A stretch of DNA of 64,000 bases from Gemmatimonadota bacterium. GTDB lineage: Bacteria; JAAXHH01. The translations under genes and the position numbers were made by a program. Position 1 is the first letter of the stretch; each line of letters opens with the position of its first letter. Shown in pieces: positions 7,923-16,321 of the stretch. The notes below the pieces were generated by a model, which saw nothing but the letters and a program-made list of their open reading frames with translations, did not search any database and was not told the origin of the DNA. Location: the NCBI GenBank assembly GCA_026705925.1, contig JAPOZT010000011.1, positions 338,857-402,856 on the forward strand, given 5' to 3'.

Positions 7923-10900
7923 CTACGCCTTCCTTAACCCCCACGACCTGACCATGTAGTAGATGACCGGGATGACCACGAGGGTCAGCACCGTGGACGT
8001 CACCATGCCGCCGACCATGGGCGCGGCGATGCGCTGCATGACCTCCGAACCCGTGCCCGTGCCCCACATGATGGGCATCAGGGCGGCGATGGTTGCCGCC
8101 ACCGTCATCATCTTTGGCCGCACCCGTTCCACGGCCCCGTGCATGACGACCTCGTAGAGATCCTGCCGCGAGTTGAGCGCGTCGCGGTTGACGCGGTCCC
8201 GGTAGGCCTGCTTGAGATAAAGCAGCATGACGACCCCCGTCTCCGCCGCCACGCCGGCCAGGGCGATGAACCCGACTCCCACCGCGATGCTGAAGTCGTA
8301 GTCCAGCAGGTACATCAGCCATACGCCCCCGATCAGTGCGAAGGGCAGCGAAAGCATGACGATCAGGCTGTCCGCGACGTTCCGGAAGTTCATGTAGAGG
8401 AGCAGCAGGATGATGGCCAGGGTGACCGGAACGACGATCTGCAGGCGCTGCTGCGCCCGTTCCAGGTACTCGTACTGTCCGCTCCAGACCATGCTGTACC
8501 CCACGGGCAGCGAGACCCGCTCCGCGATAAGCCTGCGGGCCGATTCGACGTAGGCGCCGATGTCCGTATCCGTGAGATCCACGTACACCCAGGCCGTGGG
8601 CCGGGCGTTCTCCGACTTGATGCCGGACGGCCCCTTGCGGATCCGGATGTCGGCCACCTGGCTGATGGGGATCTGCGCCCCCGAGGGCGTGGGGATCAGG
8701 ACGCGCCTCAAGTCCGACACTTCGTCCCGCAGTTCCCGGGCGTAACGGACGTTCACCGGGTAGCGCGCCAGACCCTCCACCGTGTAGGTCACGTCCACGC
8801 CGCCCACGGCCGACATGATGATGTCCTGCACGTCGCCCACGGTCATCCCGTAGCGCGCCGCCTCGACGCGGTCGATCTCGAAGTCGAGATAGTTGCCGCC
8901 CATGGTCTTCTCGGGGAAGGCGCTGAGCGTGCCGGGAAGCTCCTGCAGTTCAACGGCGACCCGCTGCGCCAGGTCCGACAGCACAGCCAGGTCGTCCCCC
9001 ATGATCTTGATGCCGACCGGGGTCCGGATCCCCGTGGACAGCATGTCGATCCGGGTGCGGATGGGCATGGTCCACGCGTTGGTCAGGCCCGGGAACTGTA
9101 TGGCGTCGTTGAGCGCCTCCACGAGCCCTTCGCGGGTCATCCCCGGCCGCCAGTCCTCCTCGGGCCGGAGCATGATGGTGGTCTCGATCATGGACAGCGG
9201 CGCGGGATCGGTCGCCGTGTCCGCCCGCCCTACCTTGCCGAAGACCCGGTCCACTTCCGGGAAGGCGCTGATGATCTTGTCGGTCTGCTGCAGGAGCTGG
9301 CGCGCCTTGGTGATCGATATGCCCGGGTCCGTGGTGGGCATGTAGAGCAGGTCGCCTTCGTAGAGGGGCGGCATGAACTCGGAGCCGATCCGCTGCAGGG
9401 GATACCACGTGGCCGAAAGGGCGACGACCGCGACCGCGACGGTCAGCCACCTCACGCGGATCGCCGCCCGGATCACGGGCCGGTAGAGGAAGACGAGCAG
9501 CCGGCTCAAGGGGTTCCTGCGCTCCGGCAGCAGGCGGCCCCGGACCAGGTATCCCGTCACGACCGGCACGAAGGTAATGGCCAGCAGGGCGGCCGCGGCC
9601 ATCGTGTAGGTCTTGGTAAAGGCCAGCGGCTTGAAGAGCCGGCCCTCCTGGGCCTGCAGGGCGAAGATCGGCGCGAAGGAGAGTGTGATGATCAGCAGCG
9701 AGTAGAAGAGGGACGGTCCTACTTCCTTCGTGGCGTCGAGCACGATCCGCCAGTGGTCCTTCTTCCCGCGATCCCGCTCCATGTGCTTGTGGGTGTTCTC
9801 GATCATGACGATGGCGGCGTCCACCAGCGTGCCGATGGCGATGGCGATCCCGCCCAGGGACATGATGTTGGCGTTGATCCCCTGCCAGGACATGACGAGA
9901 AAGGCGGCGAGCACGCTGATCGGCAGGGTGAGGATGACCACCAGGGCCGAACGGAAGTGGATCAGGAAGATGATGCAGACCAGGGCGACGATGAGGCTTT
10001 CCACCAGCAGCTTGTCGCTCAGGTTGGCGATGGCCCGTTCGATGAGGCTCGACCGGTCGTAGGCCGTAATGATCTCCACGCCTTCCGGCAGGCCCGACTT
10101 GAGCGACTCCAGCTTCTCCTCGACGTTCCGGATGACCTCCATGGCGTTCTCGCCGTACCGCATGACGATGATGCCGCCGACGATCTCGCCCTCGCCGTCC
10201 CATTCCGCCAGTCCGCGCCGCAGCTCCGGTCCCGTCGTAACCCGGGCGACCTGGTGAAGGAGGACGGGTGTCCCGAATCCGTCGACGCCCAGGGGCACGT
10301 TCTCCAGGTCCTCCACGGACTCGATGTACCCCAGCCCGCGGACCATGTACTCCGTCTCCGCCATCTCCACGACCCGGCCGCCCACGTCGTTGTTGCTCCG
10401 CTGGATTGCCGTCTTGATCCGGTTGAGCGGTATGTCGTAGATCAGCAGCTTGTTGGGGTCGACCTCCACCTGGTACTGCTTGACGAACCCGCCGATGCTG
10501 GCGACCTCGGACACGCCGTCGACCGAGGTGAGTTCGTACCGGAGGAACCAGTCCTGGATGCTCCGCAGTTCCGCCAGGTTGTGCCGGTCGCTCCTAAGCA
10601 CGTATTGGTAAACCCAGCCCACGCCCGTGGCGTCGGGCCCGAGACTGGGGTTTACGCCCGGCGGCAGGCGGTCGGTCACGTAGCTCAGGTACTCAAGCAC
10701 GCGGCTGCGCGCCCAGTAGATATCCGTGCCGTCCTCGAAAATGATGTACACGAAACTGAGCCCGAAGAAACTGTAGCCGCGGACCGTCTCCGCGTAGGGC
10801 ACCGCGAGCATGGCCGTGGTCAGGGGGTAGGTTACCTGGTCTTCCACCACCTGAGGCGCCTGGCCGGGATACTCGGTCAGGACGATCACCTGCACGTCCG

Positions 10901-11027
10901 AGAGGTCCGGAATGGCGTCGAGCGGGATCTCCACCAGGGCCACGGTCCCGCCCGCGATCAGCAGCAGCGTGACCAGGATCACGAGGAACCGGTTCCTGAC
11001 GGAGTATTCGATTATGCGTTGCAACAT
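7923..11027 (-). CDS. cusA: Heavy-metal efflux RND transporter, CusA/CzcA family
   Basis: A 1034-residue HME-RND inner-membrane pump. It begins with the classic MLQRIIEYSVRNRFLVIL and has two repeated halves, each with a large periplasmic porter loop. Family landmarks are VTYPLTTAMLAVPYAETVRG, ESLIVALVCIIFLIHFRSAL, the TM4 segment GGIAIAIGTLVDAAIVMIEN (the region that carries the proton-relay Asp), and GVAAETGVVMLLYLKQAY in the second half. It exports monovalent or divalent metals through a tripartite complex with the two genes upstream. A strong AAGGA ribosome site precedes ATG 11027. It is the last gene of a leftward operon. Confidence 0.96.
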   Translation of the reverse strand: MLQRIIEYSVRNRFLVILVTLLLIAGGTVALVEIPLDAIPDLSDVQVIVLTEYPGQAPQVVEDQVTYPLTTAMLAVPYAETVRGYSFFGLSFVYIIFEDGTDIYWARSRVLEYLSYVTDRLPPGVNPSLGPDATGVGWVYQYVLRSDRHNLAELRSIQDWFLRYELTSVDGVSEVASIGGFVKQYQVEVDPNKLLIYDIPLNRIKTAIQRSNNDVGGRVVEMAETEYMVRGLGYIESVEDLENVPLGVDGFGTPVLLHQVARVTTGPELRRGLAEWDGEGEIVGGIIVMRYGENAMEVIRNVEEKLESLKSGLPEGVEIITAYDRSSLIERAIANLSDKLLVESLIVALVCIIFLIHFRSALVVILTLPISVLAAFLVMSWQGINANIMSLGGIAIAIGTLVDAAIVMIENTHKHMERDRGKKDHWRIVLDATKEVGPSLFYSLLIITLSFAPIFALQAQEGRLFKPLAFTKTYTMAAAALLAITFVPVVTGYLVRGRLLPERRNPLSRLLVFLYRPVIRAAIRVRWLTVAVAVVALSATWYPLQRIGSEFMPPLYEGDLLYMPTTDPGISITKARQLLQQTDKIISAFPEVDRVFGKVGRADTATDPAPLSMIETTIMLRPEEDWRPGMTREGLVEALNDAIQFPGLTNAWTMPIRTRIDMLSTGIRTPVGIKIMGDDLAVLSDLAQRVAVELQELPGTLSAFPEKTMGGNYLDFEIDRVEAARYGMTVGDVQDIIMSAVGGVDVTYTVEGLARYPVNVRYARELRDEVSDLRRVLIPTPSGAQIPISQVADIRIRKGPSGIKSENARPTAWVYVDLTDTDIGAYVESARRLIAERVSLPVGYSMVWSGQYEYLERAQQRLQIVVPVTLAIILLLLYMNFRNVADSLIVMLSLPFALIGGVWLMYLLDYDFSIAVGVGFIALAGVAAETGVVMLLYLKQAYRDRVNRDALNSRQDLYEVVMHGAVERVRPKMMTVAATIAALMPIMWGTGTGSEVMQRIAAPMVGGMVTSTVLTLVVIPVIYYMVRSWGLRKA

Positions 11028-11112
11028 GATGGATTCCTTTGAGTTCCGGGCCGACTGATGGTCCGTACCGAGCCTGTCGGACAGGTCCGACAGATCGGAC
11101 CGTGCACCTCGG

Positions 11113-12594
11113 TCAGTGCATCATCCGGTGGTCGAGCATCTTCTGGATCGCCTCCTGGAGCCGGCTTTCCGAATCGATAAGGAACTGGGCCGACGTCACG
11201 ACCTGCTCGCCCTCGCTGACGCCGCTCGCAGCCTGCACGTATCCGTCCTCCCCCTCCATACCGAGGGTCACCTCGCGGGGCTCGAAACGCCCGCCGTCGA
11301 GGGCGACGAAGACCACGTCGCGCTCGCCGCTGCGGATGACCGCGCTGCCCGGGATGACGAGCACGGGCCGCTCCCCGCGTGCGGAAAGCCGGATGTTGGC
11401 GTACATCTGGGGCTTCAGTTCGAGATTCCGGTTGGGGAAGACCAGCCGGATCTTGATGTCCCGCGAGGCGCGGTCCAGGTAGGGGTAGATGTAATCGATC
11501 GTGCCGCGGTAGACCTTCCCCGGGTTGTAGGGTAGTTCCATTTCGGCCGTCAGCCCCGGACTCAGCCACGGGGTGTCCGCGTCGTACACGTGGGCGAAGG
11601 CCCAGATGGTGGACAGGTCGGCCATGCGGTACATATCCATGCCGGGTGTGACGCGCATGCCCAGTTCGGCCATGCGTTCCACCACGATGCCGTTCGACGG
11701 AGCGTAGATGGTCAGCGTGCGGGTGATCTCGCCGCGCGCTTCCAGCTCCCCGATCTGCGCCTCGGTCACGTCCCAGTAAAGCAGCCGGCGCTTCGAAGCG
11801 TCCAGCAGCGACTCCGCGCCTTTCGCGATGGTCTCGAACGCGCTGCCTTCCAGGTTTTTCACGTTCTGGAATGCCAGCAGGTATTCTTCCTGCGCTGCCA
11901 CGAGCTCCGGCGAGTAGATGTCCAGCATCGGATCGCCCTCGGCGACCTGCTGGCCGGTCTCGTTCACGTACAGTTTCTCGATCCACCCGGCGTACTTTAC
12001 GTTGATCCGGGAGAACATCTCCTCGTTGTAGTCCAGGTGACCGACCGTCCGGATGGACCGGGTCAGCGGCCGTTCCTGGACGGTCGCGGTCTGGACGCCG
12101 ATGTTCTGTATGGTGACCGGGTCGATCACGATGGCGGCGGCGCTTGCGGCAGCCGTCGATGTGGCGGTGGGCTGCCCGGACGGCTCCTCCCCGGCCGTAT
12201 CGTCGTGCATGTGGCCTTCGTGACCCGTGGCCTGTTCCCCGGCCGTATCGTCGTGCATGTGGCCTTCGTGACCCATGGCCTGTTCCCCGGCGTCCTGGTC
12301 GCCCGTCGCCTGGTCCCCCGAGGCCAACTCATCCGCTTCAGCCGTACGCTTAAGCGGCGTCAGGTTCATCCCGCAGATCGGGCACTGGCCGGGTTCCTCC
12401 GCGATCACGTTCGGGTGCATGCCACACGTCCAGAGCTGGACCTGCGCCGTTTCGCCGCTCTCGGAAGTGCCCGTCGTTTCGGAGTCGCCGCAACCGGTGA
12501 GCAATATGGCCGGCGCAACGGCCAGCGCGGCGGCCAGCCACAGGTAGATCAATAGCCGGGACGCCCCGCGGCTTGTTTGCTTGTTGAATCCCAT
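11113..12594 (-). CDS. cusB: RND periplasmic adaptor with N-terminal heavy-metal-binding domain (CusB-like)
   Basis: A 493-residue lipoprotein adaptor: signal and lipobox LLTGC near residues 31-35. A heavy-metal-binding domain follows (about residues 52-83), with the signature WTCGMHPNVIAEEPGQCPIC then GMNLTPL. Next comes a His-rich linker with a 16-residue direct repeat built on GHEGHMHDDTAGE, then the barrel-sandwich, hairpin and beta-barrel membrane-fusion domains. CusB-type adaptors link the RND pump to the outer-membrane channel, and the extra HMBD probably captures metal in the periplasm. A perfect AGGAGG ribosome site precedes ATG 12594. The gene is 16 bp from cusC and 85 bp from cusA. 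Confidence 0.93.
   Translation of the reverse strand: MGFNKQTSRGASRLLIYLWLAAALAVAPAILLTGCGDSETTGTSESGETAQVQLWTCGMHPNVIAEEPGQCPICGMNLTPLKRTAEADELASGDQATGDQDAGEQAMGHEGHMHDDTAGEQATGHEGHMHDDTAGEEPSGQPTATSTAAASAAAIVIDPVTIQNIGVQTATVQERPLTRSIRTVGHLDYNEEMFSRINVKYAGWIEKLYVNETGQQVAEGDPMLDIYSPELVAAQEEYLLAFQNVKNLEGSAFETIAKGAESLLDASKRRLLYWDVTEAQIGELEARGEITRTLTIYAPSNGIVVERMAELGMRVTPGMDMYRMADLSTIWAFAHVYDADTPWLSPGLTAEMELPYNPGKVYRGTIDYIYPYLDRASRDIKIRLVFPNRNLELKPQMYANIRLSARGERPVLVIPGSAVIRSGERDVVFVALDGGRFEPREVTLGMEGEDGYVQAASGVSEGEQVVTSAQFLIDSESRLQEAIQKMLDHRMMH
12191..12286. repeat. 48-bp tandem duplication encoding a His/Met-rich linker in the adaptor
   Basis: Two nearly identical 48-bp units (12191-12238 and 12239-12286) encode GHEGHMHDDTAGEQA twice. 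The repeat keeps frame and doubles the potential metal ligands. The near-identity at DNA level implies recent duplication. Confidence 0.85.
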
Positions 12595-12610
12595 GATGGT
12601 CCTCCTGTGG

Positions 12611-13891
12611 TTACGGGAGCGATCCTCCGGCGGCCCGTTCCAGCTGGCTGAGGTACTTGCGGTAGTTTGCCGATTCCGCCACGTAACCGAGCCGGGTACG
12701 CAGCACCATGCGCTCCGCGTCGAGCAGGTCGAGAAAGTCCATCTGGCCGGTCTGGTAGGCGGCCAGCGTCGCCAGCACGCTGCTTTCCGCCTGGACGATC
12801 AGGCCCTGCTCATAGACGTCGAGGGCCCGCCCGGAATGACTGAGCCGCCCGTAGGCTCCCACGACCTCCGCCGCGACCGTATCCCGGATGCGCCGCCTGG
12901 CATGCCGGCTTTCTTCCACCCGCGCCATGGCCTCCTGCACTTCGGCCCGGGTGCGGCTTCTGAACACGGGCAGATTCACGCTCAGCATGACGCCGACTGC
13001 GTCTTTCCCCGCGTCTGAAGCCGCGTTACCCCCGACTTTCGGAACGGTGATATAAGACCCCTGCACCATGAAGTCCGGCCGGTTGGCGAGGCGGGCGAGG
13101 CGGACGCCCAGTTCGTTTCGCCGGATCCGGGCATCGGCCCCATCCAGCTCCTGCCGGACGGCCAGCGCCCGCTCGACCACCATGGACTTGGGCTGTGCGT
13201 ATCTCGTGGTGTCAATGACTGCCACCGGTTCGACCGGCGAATCGGACGGGCGGCTCAGCGCGCCGTTGAGGCGGGCCGCGAGGGCGCTGCGCTCGCCTTC
13301 CAGCGAAATGCGCTGCTTCAGGATCTCCGACGCTTCCACGTGGGACTTGAGCACGTCGGTCTGCGTGCCGCCCCCGGCCGCGTACTTCTCCTCTGCGGCG
13401 GCAGTGAAGGTCTCCAGCAGAACCAGGTAGTCCTCGAGGATGCGCAGGGACTCGTCGACCCGGTAGAGATCGTAGTAGACGGACTTCACTTCGTAAGCGA
13501 TATCGCGGGCGATGGACTCTATGCCGGCCGTTTCGACCGCCGTTTCTTCCCCGGACATGTCGCCGCGCAGGCTCAGTTTGCCCGGATAGGGGATCGTCTG
13601 ACCGAAGGCCAGCACATTCCGCTGAGGTCCGACGCGCGTTTCCGGCGAGGAAAGCCACCGCGTGTACGAGAGTGCCGGGTCCGGGTAGGATGCTACCTGC
13701 GGCCGCCGATGCTCCGCTGCGACCCTGCGCTGACGGGCCGCCTGCAGGGCCGGACTGCGGTCAAGGGCCTCGGCGACCAGCGCCTCGAGTCGCGGCGTCT
13801 GCGCCCGGGCCGGTTGAACGGCGAACGCCTGGGCGAAAGACATTGCTAGAAACACAATCAGAACGCCCGCGTTTCGTGGGAATACGGACAT
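12611..13891 (-). CDS. cusC: TolC-family outer membrane channel (CusC-like)
   Basis: A 426-residue OMF protein from ATG 13891, which has AGGAAG 7 nt upstream and opens a clear signal peptide (MSVFPRNAGVLIVFLAMSFA to ARAQ). The frame is open further upstream to 14107, but that extension is low-complexity and lies before the signal. The two OEP repeats are visible as long amphipathic helices: EALVAEALDRSPALQAARQR near the start, and LATLAAYQTGQMDFLDLLDA near the end. It forms the outer-membrane exit duct for the adaptor and pump encoded downstream. It is the first of the three structural genes; the Cys-rich protein gene lies 293 bp upstream. Confidence 0.92.
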   Translation of the reverse strand: MSVFPRNAGVLIVFLAMSFAQAFAVQPARAQTPRLEALVAEALDRSPALQAARQRRVAAEHRRPQVASYPDPALSYTRWLSSPETRVGPQRNVLAFGQTIPYPGKLSLRGDMSGEETAVETAGIESIARDIAYEVKSVYYDLYRVDESLRILEDYLVLLETFTAAAEEKYAAGGGTQTDVLKSHVEASEILKQRISLEGERSALAARLNGALSRPSDSPVEPVAVIDTTRYAQPKSMVVERALAVRQELDGADARIRRNELGVRLARLANRPDFMVQGSYITVPKVGGNAASDAGKDAVGVMLSVNLPVFRSRTRAEVQEAMARVEESRHARRRIRDTVAAEVVGAYGRLSHSGRALDVYEQGLIVQAESSVLATLAAYQTGQMDFLDLLDAERMVLRTRLGYVAESANYRKYLSQLERAAGGSLP

Positions 13892-14184
13892 GGGCTTCTT
13901 CCTCAATAAAATGCAAATGAATGGTTGCCAGTGATTACGGCCGTGCGAACGGAAGAGGCGGTACCCCGGTAGCGAACGGGGCGGTTCCCGAAGGAATACC
14001 TCGCCGCAAAGCGACGGAGACGCGTCACATTCCGAACCGGGCGCGCCGCATAGCGACAAAGACGCGCCGGCAGCCGGACAGATGTGTATCCGAAAGTCCG
14101 GGGACACGATGCCGGTTATGCGTCGCGGATTACACGTCGCGGGTTACGCTCACGGCCTGTTGGTACGCTATGGAGTAAGGAGTA
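13892..14184. other. Leader region of the metal-efflux operon, repeat-containing, no supported gene
   Basis: No credible ORF. It contains a degenerate direct repeat of about 42-bp period (CGCCGCAAAGCGACGGAGAC at 14002 and a similar copy at 14044). A 14-bp tandem pair follows (CGTCGCGGATTACA at 14121, CGTCGCGGGTTACG at 14135). No clear metal-regulator operator was found. Confidence 0.5.
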
Positions 14185-14667
14185 TTAAATGAGGTAGGTG
14201 CAGAAGAGTGCGCGCAAAGGGGGCGGAGACCGGCTGGCTTCCATGTCAGAAGACCAACGTGTGACATGGACCACCGGCTCATCCACGTGAAATCCCCGCA
14301 GCGGTGTGGTCAGGTCCAACTGATCCGGTTGAACGGAAGCGGATGCAGGCAGCGCGCTCTTCCCCATCTGCCGGTGAGGTACCGGCTCGACGCTGCAGCA
14401 GGACATGGTCAGCATGCCCGCGGTGCATGTTTCCGGGGTATGGGTTGTCGCGCACGATTCCGGTTTCGGAGCCGTCGCGCAACAAGCGTGGGCGCCGCCG
14501 GACGGAGCCGCGCCGGAAGCCGGGGACTTCGCGGTGATGCACGTGCCGACCACGGCCGTGGCCGCCAGGGACGGCGACGACAGCGAAAGGGCAAGCATGA
14601 GGACCGTGAATCGCCTGGTCAGCCTGGTCAGCCTGGCCAGTGTGGTCAGCTTAGTCAGCCTGATCAT
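14185..14667 (-). CDS. Cys-rich exported protein at the head of the metal-efflux operon
   Basis: From ATG 14667 (GGAG 9 nt upstream) this is a 160-residue protein with a signal peptide (MIRLTKLTTLARLTRLTRRF, then LMLALSLSSPSLAATA). The mature region contains VGTCITAK, GAHACCATAPKPESC, ETCTAGM and MSCCSVEP, then HRQMGK. That gives several Cys including two CC pairs, plus His and Met, as in small periplasmic metal-binding proteins. Such short CC-containing proteins are often seen beside Cus/Czc operons (recalled). No domain is recognised. The frame continues to 14736, but the extension precedes the signal peptide. A role in metal buffering or sensing is inference. Confidence 0.6.
   Translation of the reverse strand: MIRLTKLTTLARLTRLTRRFTVLMLALSLSSPSLAATAVVGTCITAKSPASGAAPSGGAHACCATAPKPESCATTHTPETCTAGMLTMSCCSVEPVPHRQMGKSALPASASVQPDQLDLTTPLRGFHVDEPVVHVTRWSSDMEASRSPPPLRALFCTYLI
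14612..14665. repeat. 9-bp tandem repeat within a signal peptide
   Basis: Units of the type CTGGTCAGC / GTGGTCAGC recur in frame and encode the repetitive LTKLTTLARLTRLTRR n-region of the Cys-rich protein. Confidence 0.7.
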
Positions 14668-14799
14668 GAACGGAGGCTCCGTGGAAACTAAGACGATCAA
14701 TACGTAGAATCTACGCACATCCCGGCGGAAAGGCAATCGGAAACCAGACCAACGGGTCGCGTGCTGGGGCGGGACGGTCTCAAACGCGGACTGCTTTTC

Positions 14800-15039
14800 T
14801 CATTCGGAGCCCCGCTTTTTACCCCTGACGCGCTGGCGCCTCACGAGCTTGACCACTTCCTTCACCGTGATGCTCGTCTCGACCGTCGGTATATCCAGCG
14901 GCGATACCGGAGACAGCTCGGGGACGACGGCATATCTCCTGCCATCCTTCCTGCGAATGATGACCTTGCCGGTCGATTCCGCTTCGTCTAGCAAACTCGA
15001 CAGATGTTGCCTCGCTTCGGAATAAGTATATACATCCAT
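14800..15039 (-). CDS. Phd/YefM-type antitoxin
   Basis: A 79-residue protein from ATG 15039 (MDVYTYSEARQHLSSLLDEA). The pattern YSEARQHLSSLLDEAESTGK followed by VIIRRKDGRRYAVVPE is the Phd/YefM DNA-binding N-terminal fold; the basic C terminus would embrace the toxin. ATG 15039 has a G-rich AGGGGGG site about 10-12 nt upstream. The alternative ATG 15060 has no proper spacing and would overlap the toxin gene. It lies 7 bp downstream of vapC on the same strand, so the order is toxin then antitoxin, the reverse of most modules. Confidence 0.85.
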   Translation of the reverse strand: MDVYTYSEARQHLSSLLDEAESTGKVIIRRKDGRRYAVVPELSPVSPLDIPTVETSITVKEVVKLVRRQRVRGKKRGSE

Positions 15040-15046
15040 GGCGTAG

Positions 15047-15454
15047 TCAGCCCCCCTCATCTTCCAAACGCACCACGTCGATGCCGAGCTTTTCCGCGGC
15101 GCGGCCCAATGACCGGTCCAGGGTCAACAGCGGCGCGTTGTACCTGATGGCGGTCTCCAGCAAAAACGCGTCGGCCGCCACTCCCTTCATTCGAGACGCG
15201 ATCGAAAGCACCTGGACCATGTCCACGTCCACGTAACGCAGAGGGATATTATCCAGGATCTCCATCCCTCTTCGCGCTTCCACAACGTCTATACCTTTCT
15301 GCCGAATCATGACGGATAAGGCCTGGCAGACTTCCCACCGGACGAATCCCGGCGCGATGAGGACATGGCCCGAAGCCGCTTCGGCAAGGGCATCCCGTTC
15401 GGGACCCCGCATGACGGATGCGATAATCGCCGATGTATCGATGACCATATTCAT
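15047..15454 (-). CDS. vapC: VapC-type PIN-domain ribonuclease toxin
   Basis: A 135-residue PIN domain with all four acidic residues of the Mg2+ site: Asp6 (MVIDTSAII), Glu41 (FVRWEVCQ), Asp95 (GVAADAFLLE) and Asp113 (PLLTLDRSLG). VapC toxins cleave tRNA or rRNA. The ribosome site AAAGGAGG before ATG 15454 is very strong. The gene is first in the two-gene module with the Phd-like antitoxin, and a perfect palindrome sits directly upstream. Confidence 0.93.
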   Translation of the reverse strand: MNMVIDTSAIIASVMRGPERDALAEAASGHVLIAPGFVRWEVCQALSVMIRQKGIDVVEARRGMEILDNIPLRYVDVDMVQVLSIASRMKGVAADAFLLETAIRYNAPLLTLDRSLGRAAEKLGIDVVRLEDEGG

Positions 15455-15476
15455 GCGGCAACCTCCTTTCTGGTAT

Positions 15477-15490
15477 TGTACAATTGTACA
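15477..15490. promoter_or_regulatory. Perfect 14-bp palindrome, candidate toxin-antitoxin operator
   Basis: TGTACAATTGTACA is a perfect palindrome 22 bp upstream of the vapC start and next to its ribosome site. Antitoxins of the Phd/VapB type autoregulate through such sites; function here is inferred from position. Confidence 0.6.
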
Positions 15491-15814
15491 TTACCATGTC
15501 AAGGAAAACCGCAAATGATCCGTATTCCCGGGCTTTTGTGGGACGCCGGCAGGAATCGTTATGCGTTGTTCGGCCTCAACGGTGCGGGATGCCGTTGAAG
15601 GGGGCGTCGCGCAATCATTTCGTAATTTTTCGCACAATTATCCTTTTCCAATGCCAATTGTTCACACACTGGTCACACTTTTTCCGTTATACTCGGGTAG
15701 AATGGGCGGTTTTGGACCGACGCACTTCCAGAACCAGAGTCATCGTCACCTTATAGACATTGGACCACCGGCCGTATATACAGCACGTTAACCACGTATT
15801 CGGGGAAGGCGCTA
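15491..15814. other. Intergenic region between vapC and the first MarR gene, no gene seen
   Basis: About 320 bp, GC-rich at first and then AT-richer around 15620-15700. TTGTTC (15658) and TATACT (15688) resemble promoter boxes, but the 24-bp spacing is too long for a sigma70 promoter. No ORF is supported. Confidence 0.4.
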
Positions 15815-16321
15815 ATGAACGGTGCAATGGGAGAAGGTGTCAGAGGAGAGTTGACCGACCGGTTTGTCTGCGCGATACAACATCTGAGTCGTTTGATGCA
15901 CAATGAACGTATTGGCGAATTGAAGAAACTCGGACTGAACGCGCACCAGGCAAACACACTGATGATGTTGTATCACCACGGCCCTACACGGATGGGTGCC
16001 CTGGCGGATTACCTGGGCAGCAAGCTGCCCCATATGTCCATCATCGTAGACCACCTGGTTGGCAAGGGTTACCTGCAACGAAGTTCGGATCCGAGCGATC
16101 GCAGGGTGGTTATCTGCGAGTTTACCGATGATGGCAGGAAGGCTACACAGCGTATCATTGACCACACGAGGGTTCGCGCGAAAAAGGTGGCCGAAAAGTG
16201 GGATTTCAAGCAATTCGAATCCGTGGTCGAGTCGCTGGAATCGCTATGGAGCACAGACGAGGAAAGGTCTGTCTGCATCGTTTCGGAACCAAACAAAGCC
16301 AGGCTGTACAACAAGATTTAA
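15815..16321 (+). CDS. MarR-family transcriptional regulator (first of two paralogues)
   Basis: A 168-residue winged-helix regulator. The recognition-helix region is GALADYLGSKLPHMSIIVDH, and the wing carries the MarR hallmark SDPSDRRVVICEFTDDGRKA. Flanking helices would form the dimer interface. It shares extended similarity with the regulator at 17103: DRRVVICE is identical, and the following region aligns (KKVAEKWDFKQFESVVESLE with RVAGKWDQEQLESVVNALE). The two are therefore duplicated genes. No target gene is adjacent; autoregulation or control of the neighbouring paralogue is possible. Confidence 0.9.
   Translation: MNGAMGEGVRGELTDRFVCAIQHLSRLMHNERIGELKKLGLNAHQANTLMMLYHHGPTRMGALADYLGSKLPHMSIIVDHLVGKGYLQRSSDPSDRRVVICEFTDDGRKATQRIIDHTRVRAKKVAEKWDFKQFESVVESLESLWSTDEERSVCIVSEPNKARLYNKI

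Noticed and set aside
8139..11042. 967-residue ORF antisense to the cusA-like gene
   Set aside because: It mirrors the high-GC third-position pattern of cusA and has no recognisable motif; the sense frame is a clear RND pump.
13921..14178. 85-residue ORF upstream of cusC
   Set aside because: Arg/Thr-rich with no ribosome site; it overlaps direct repeats in the operon leader and shows no domain.
15658..15693. Sigma70 promoter TTGTTC / TATACT for the first MarR gene
   Set aside because: Spacing of 24 bp is outside the workable range.
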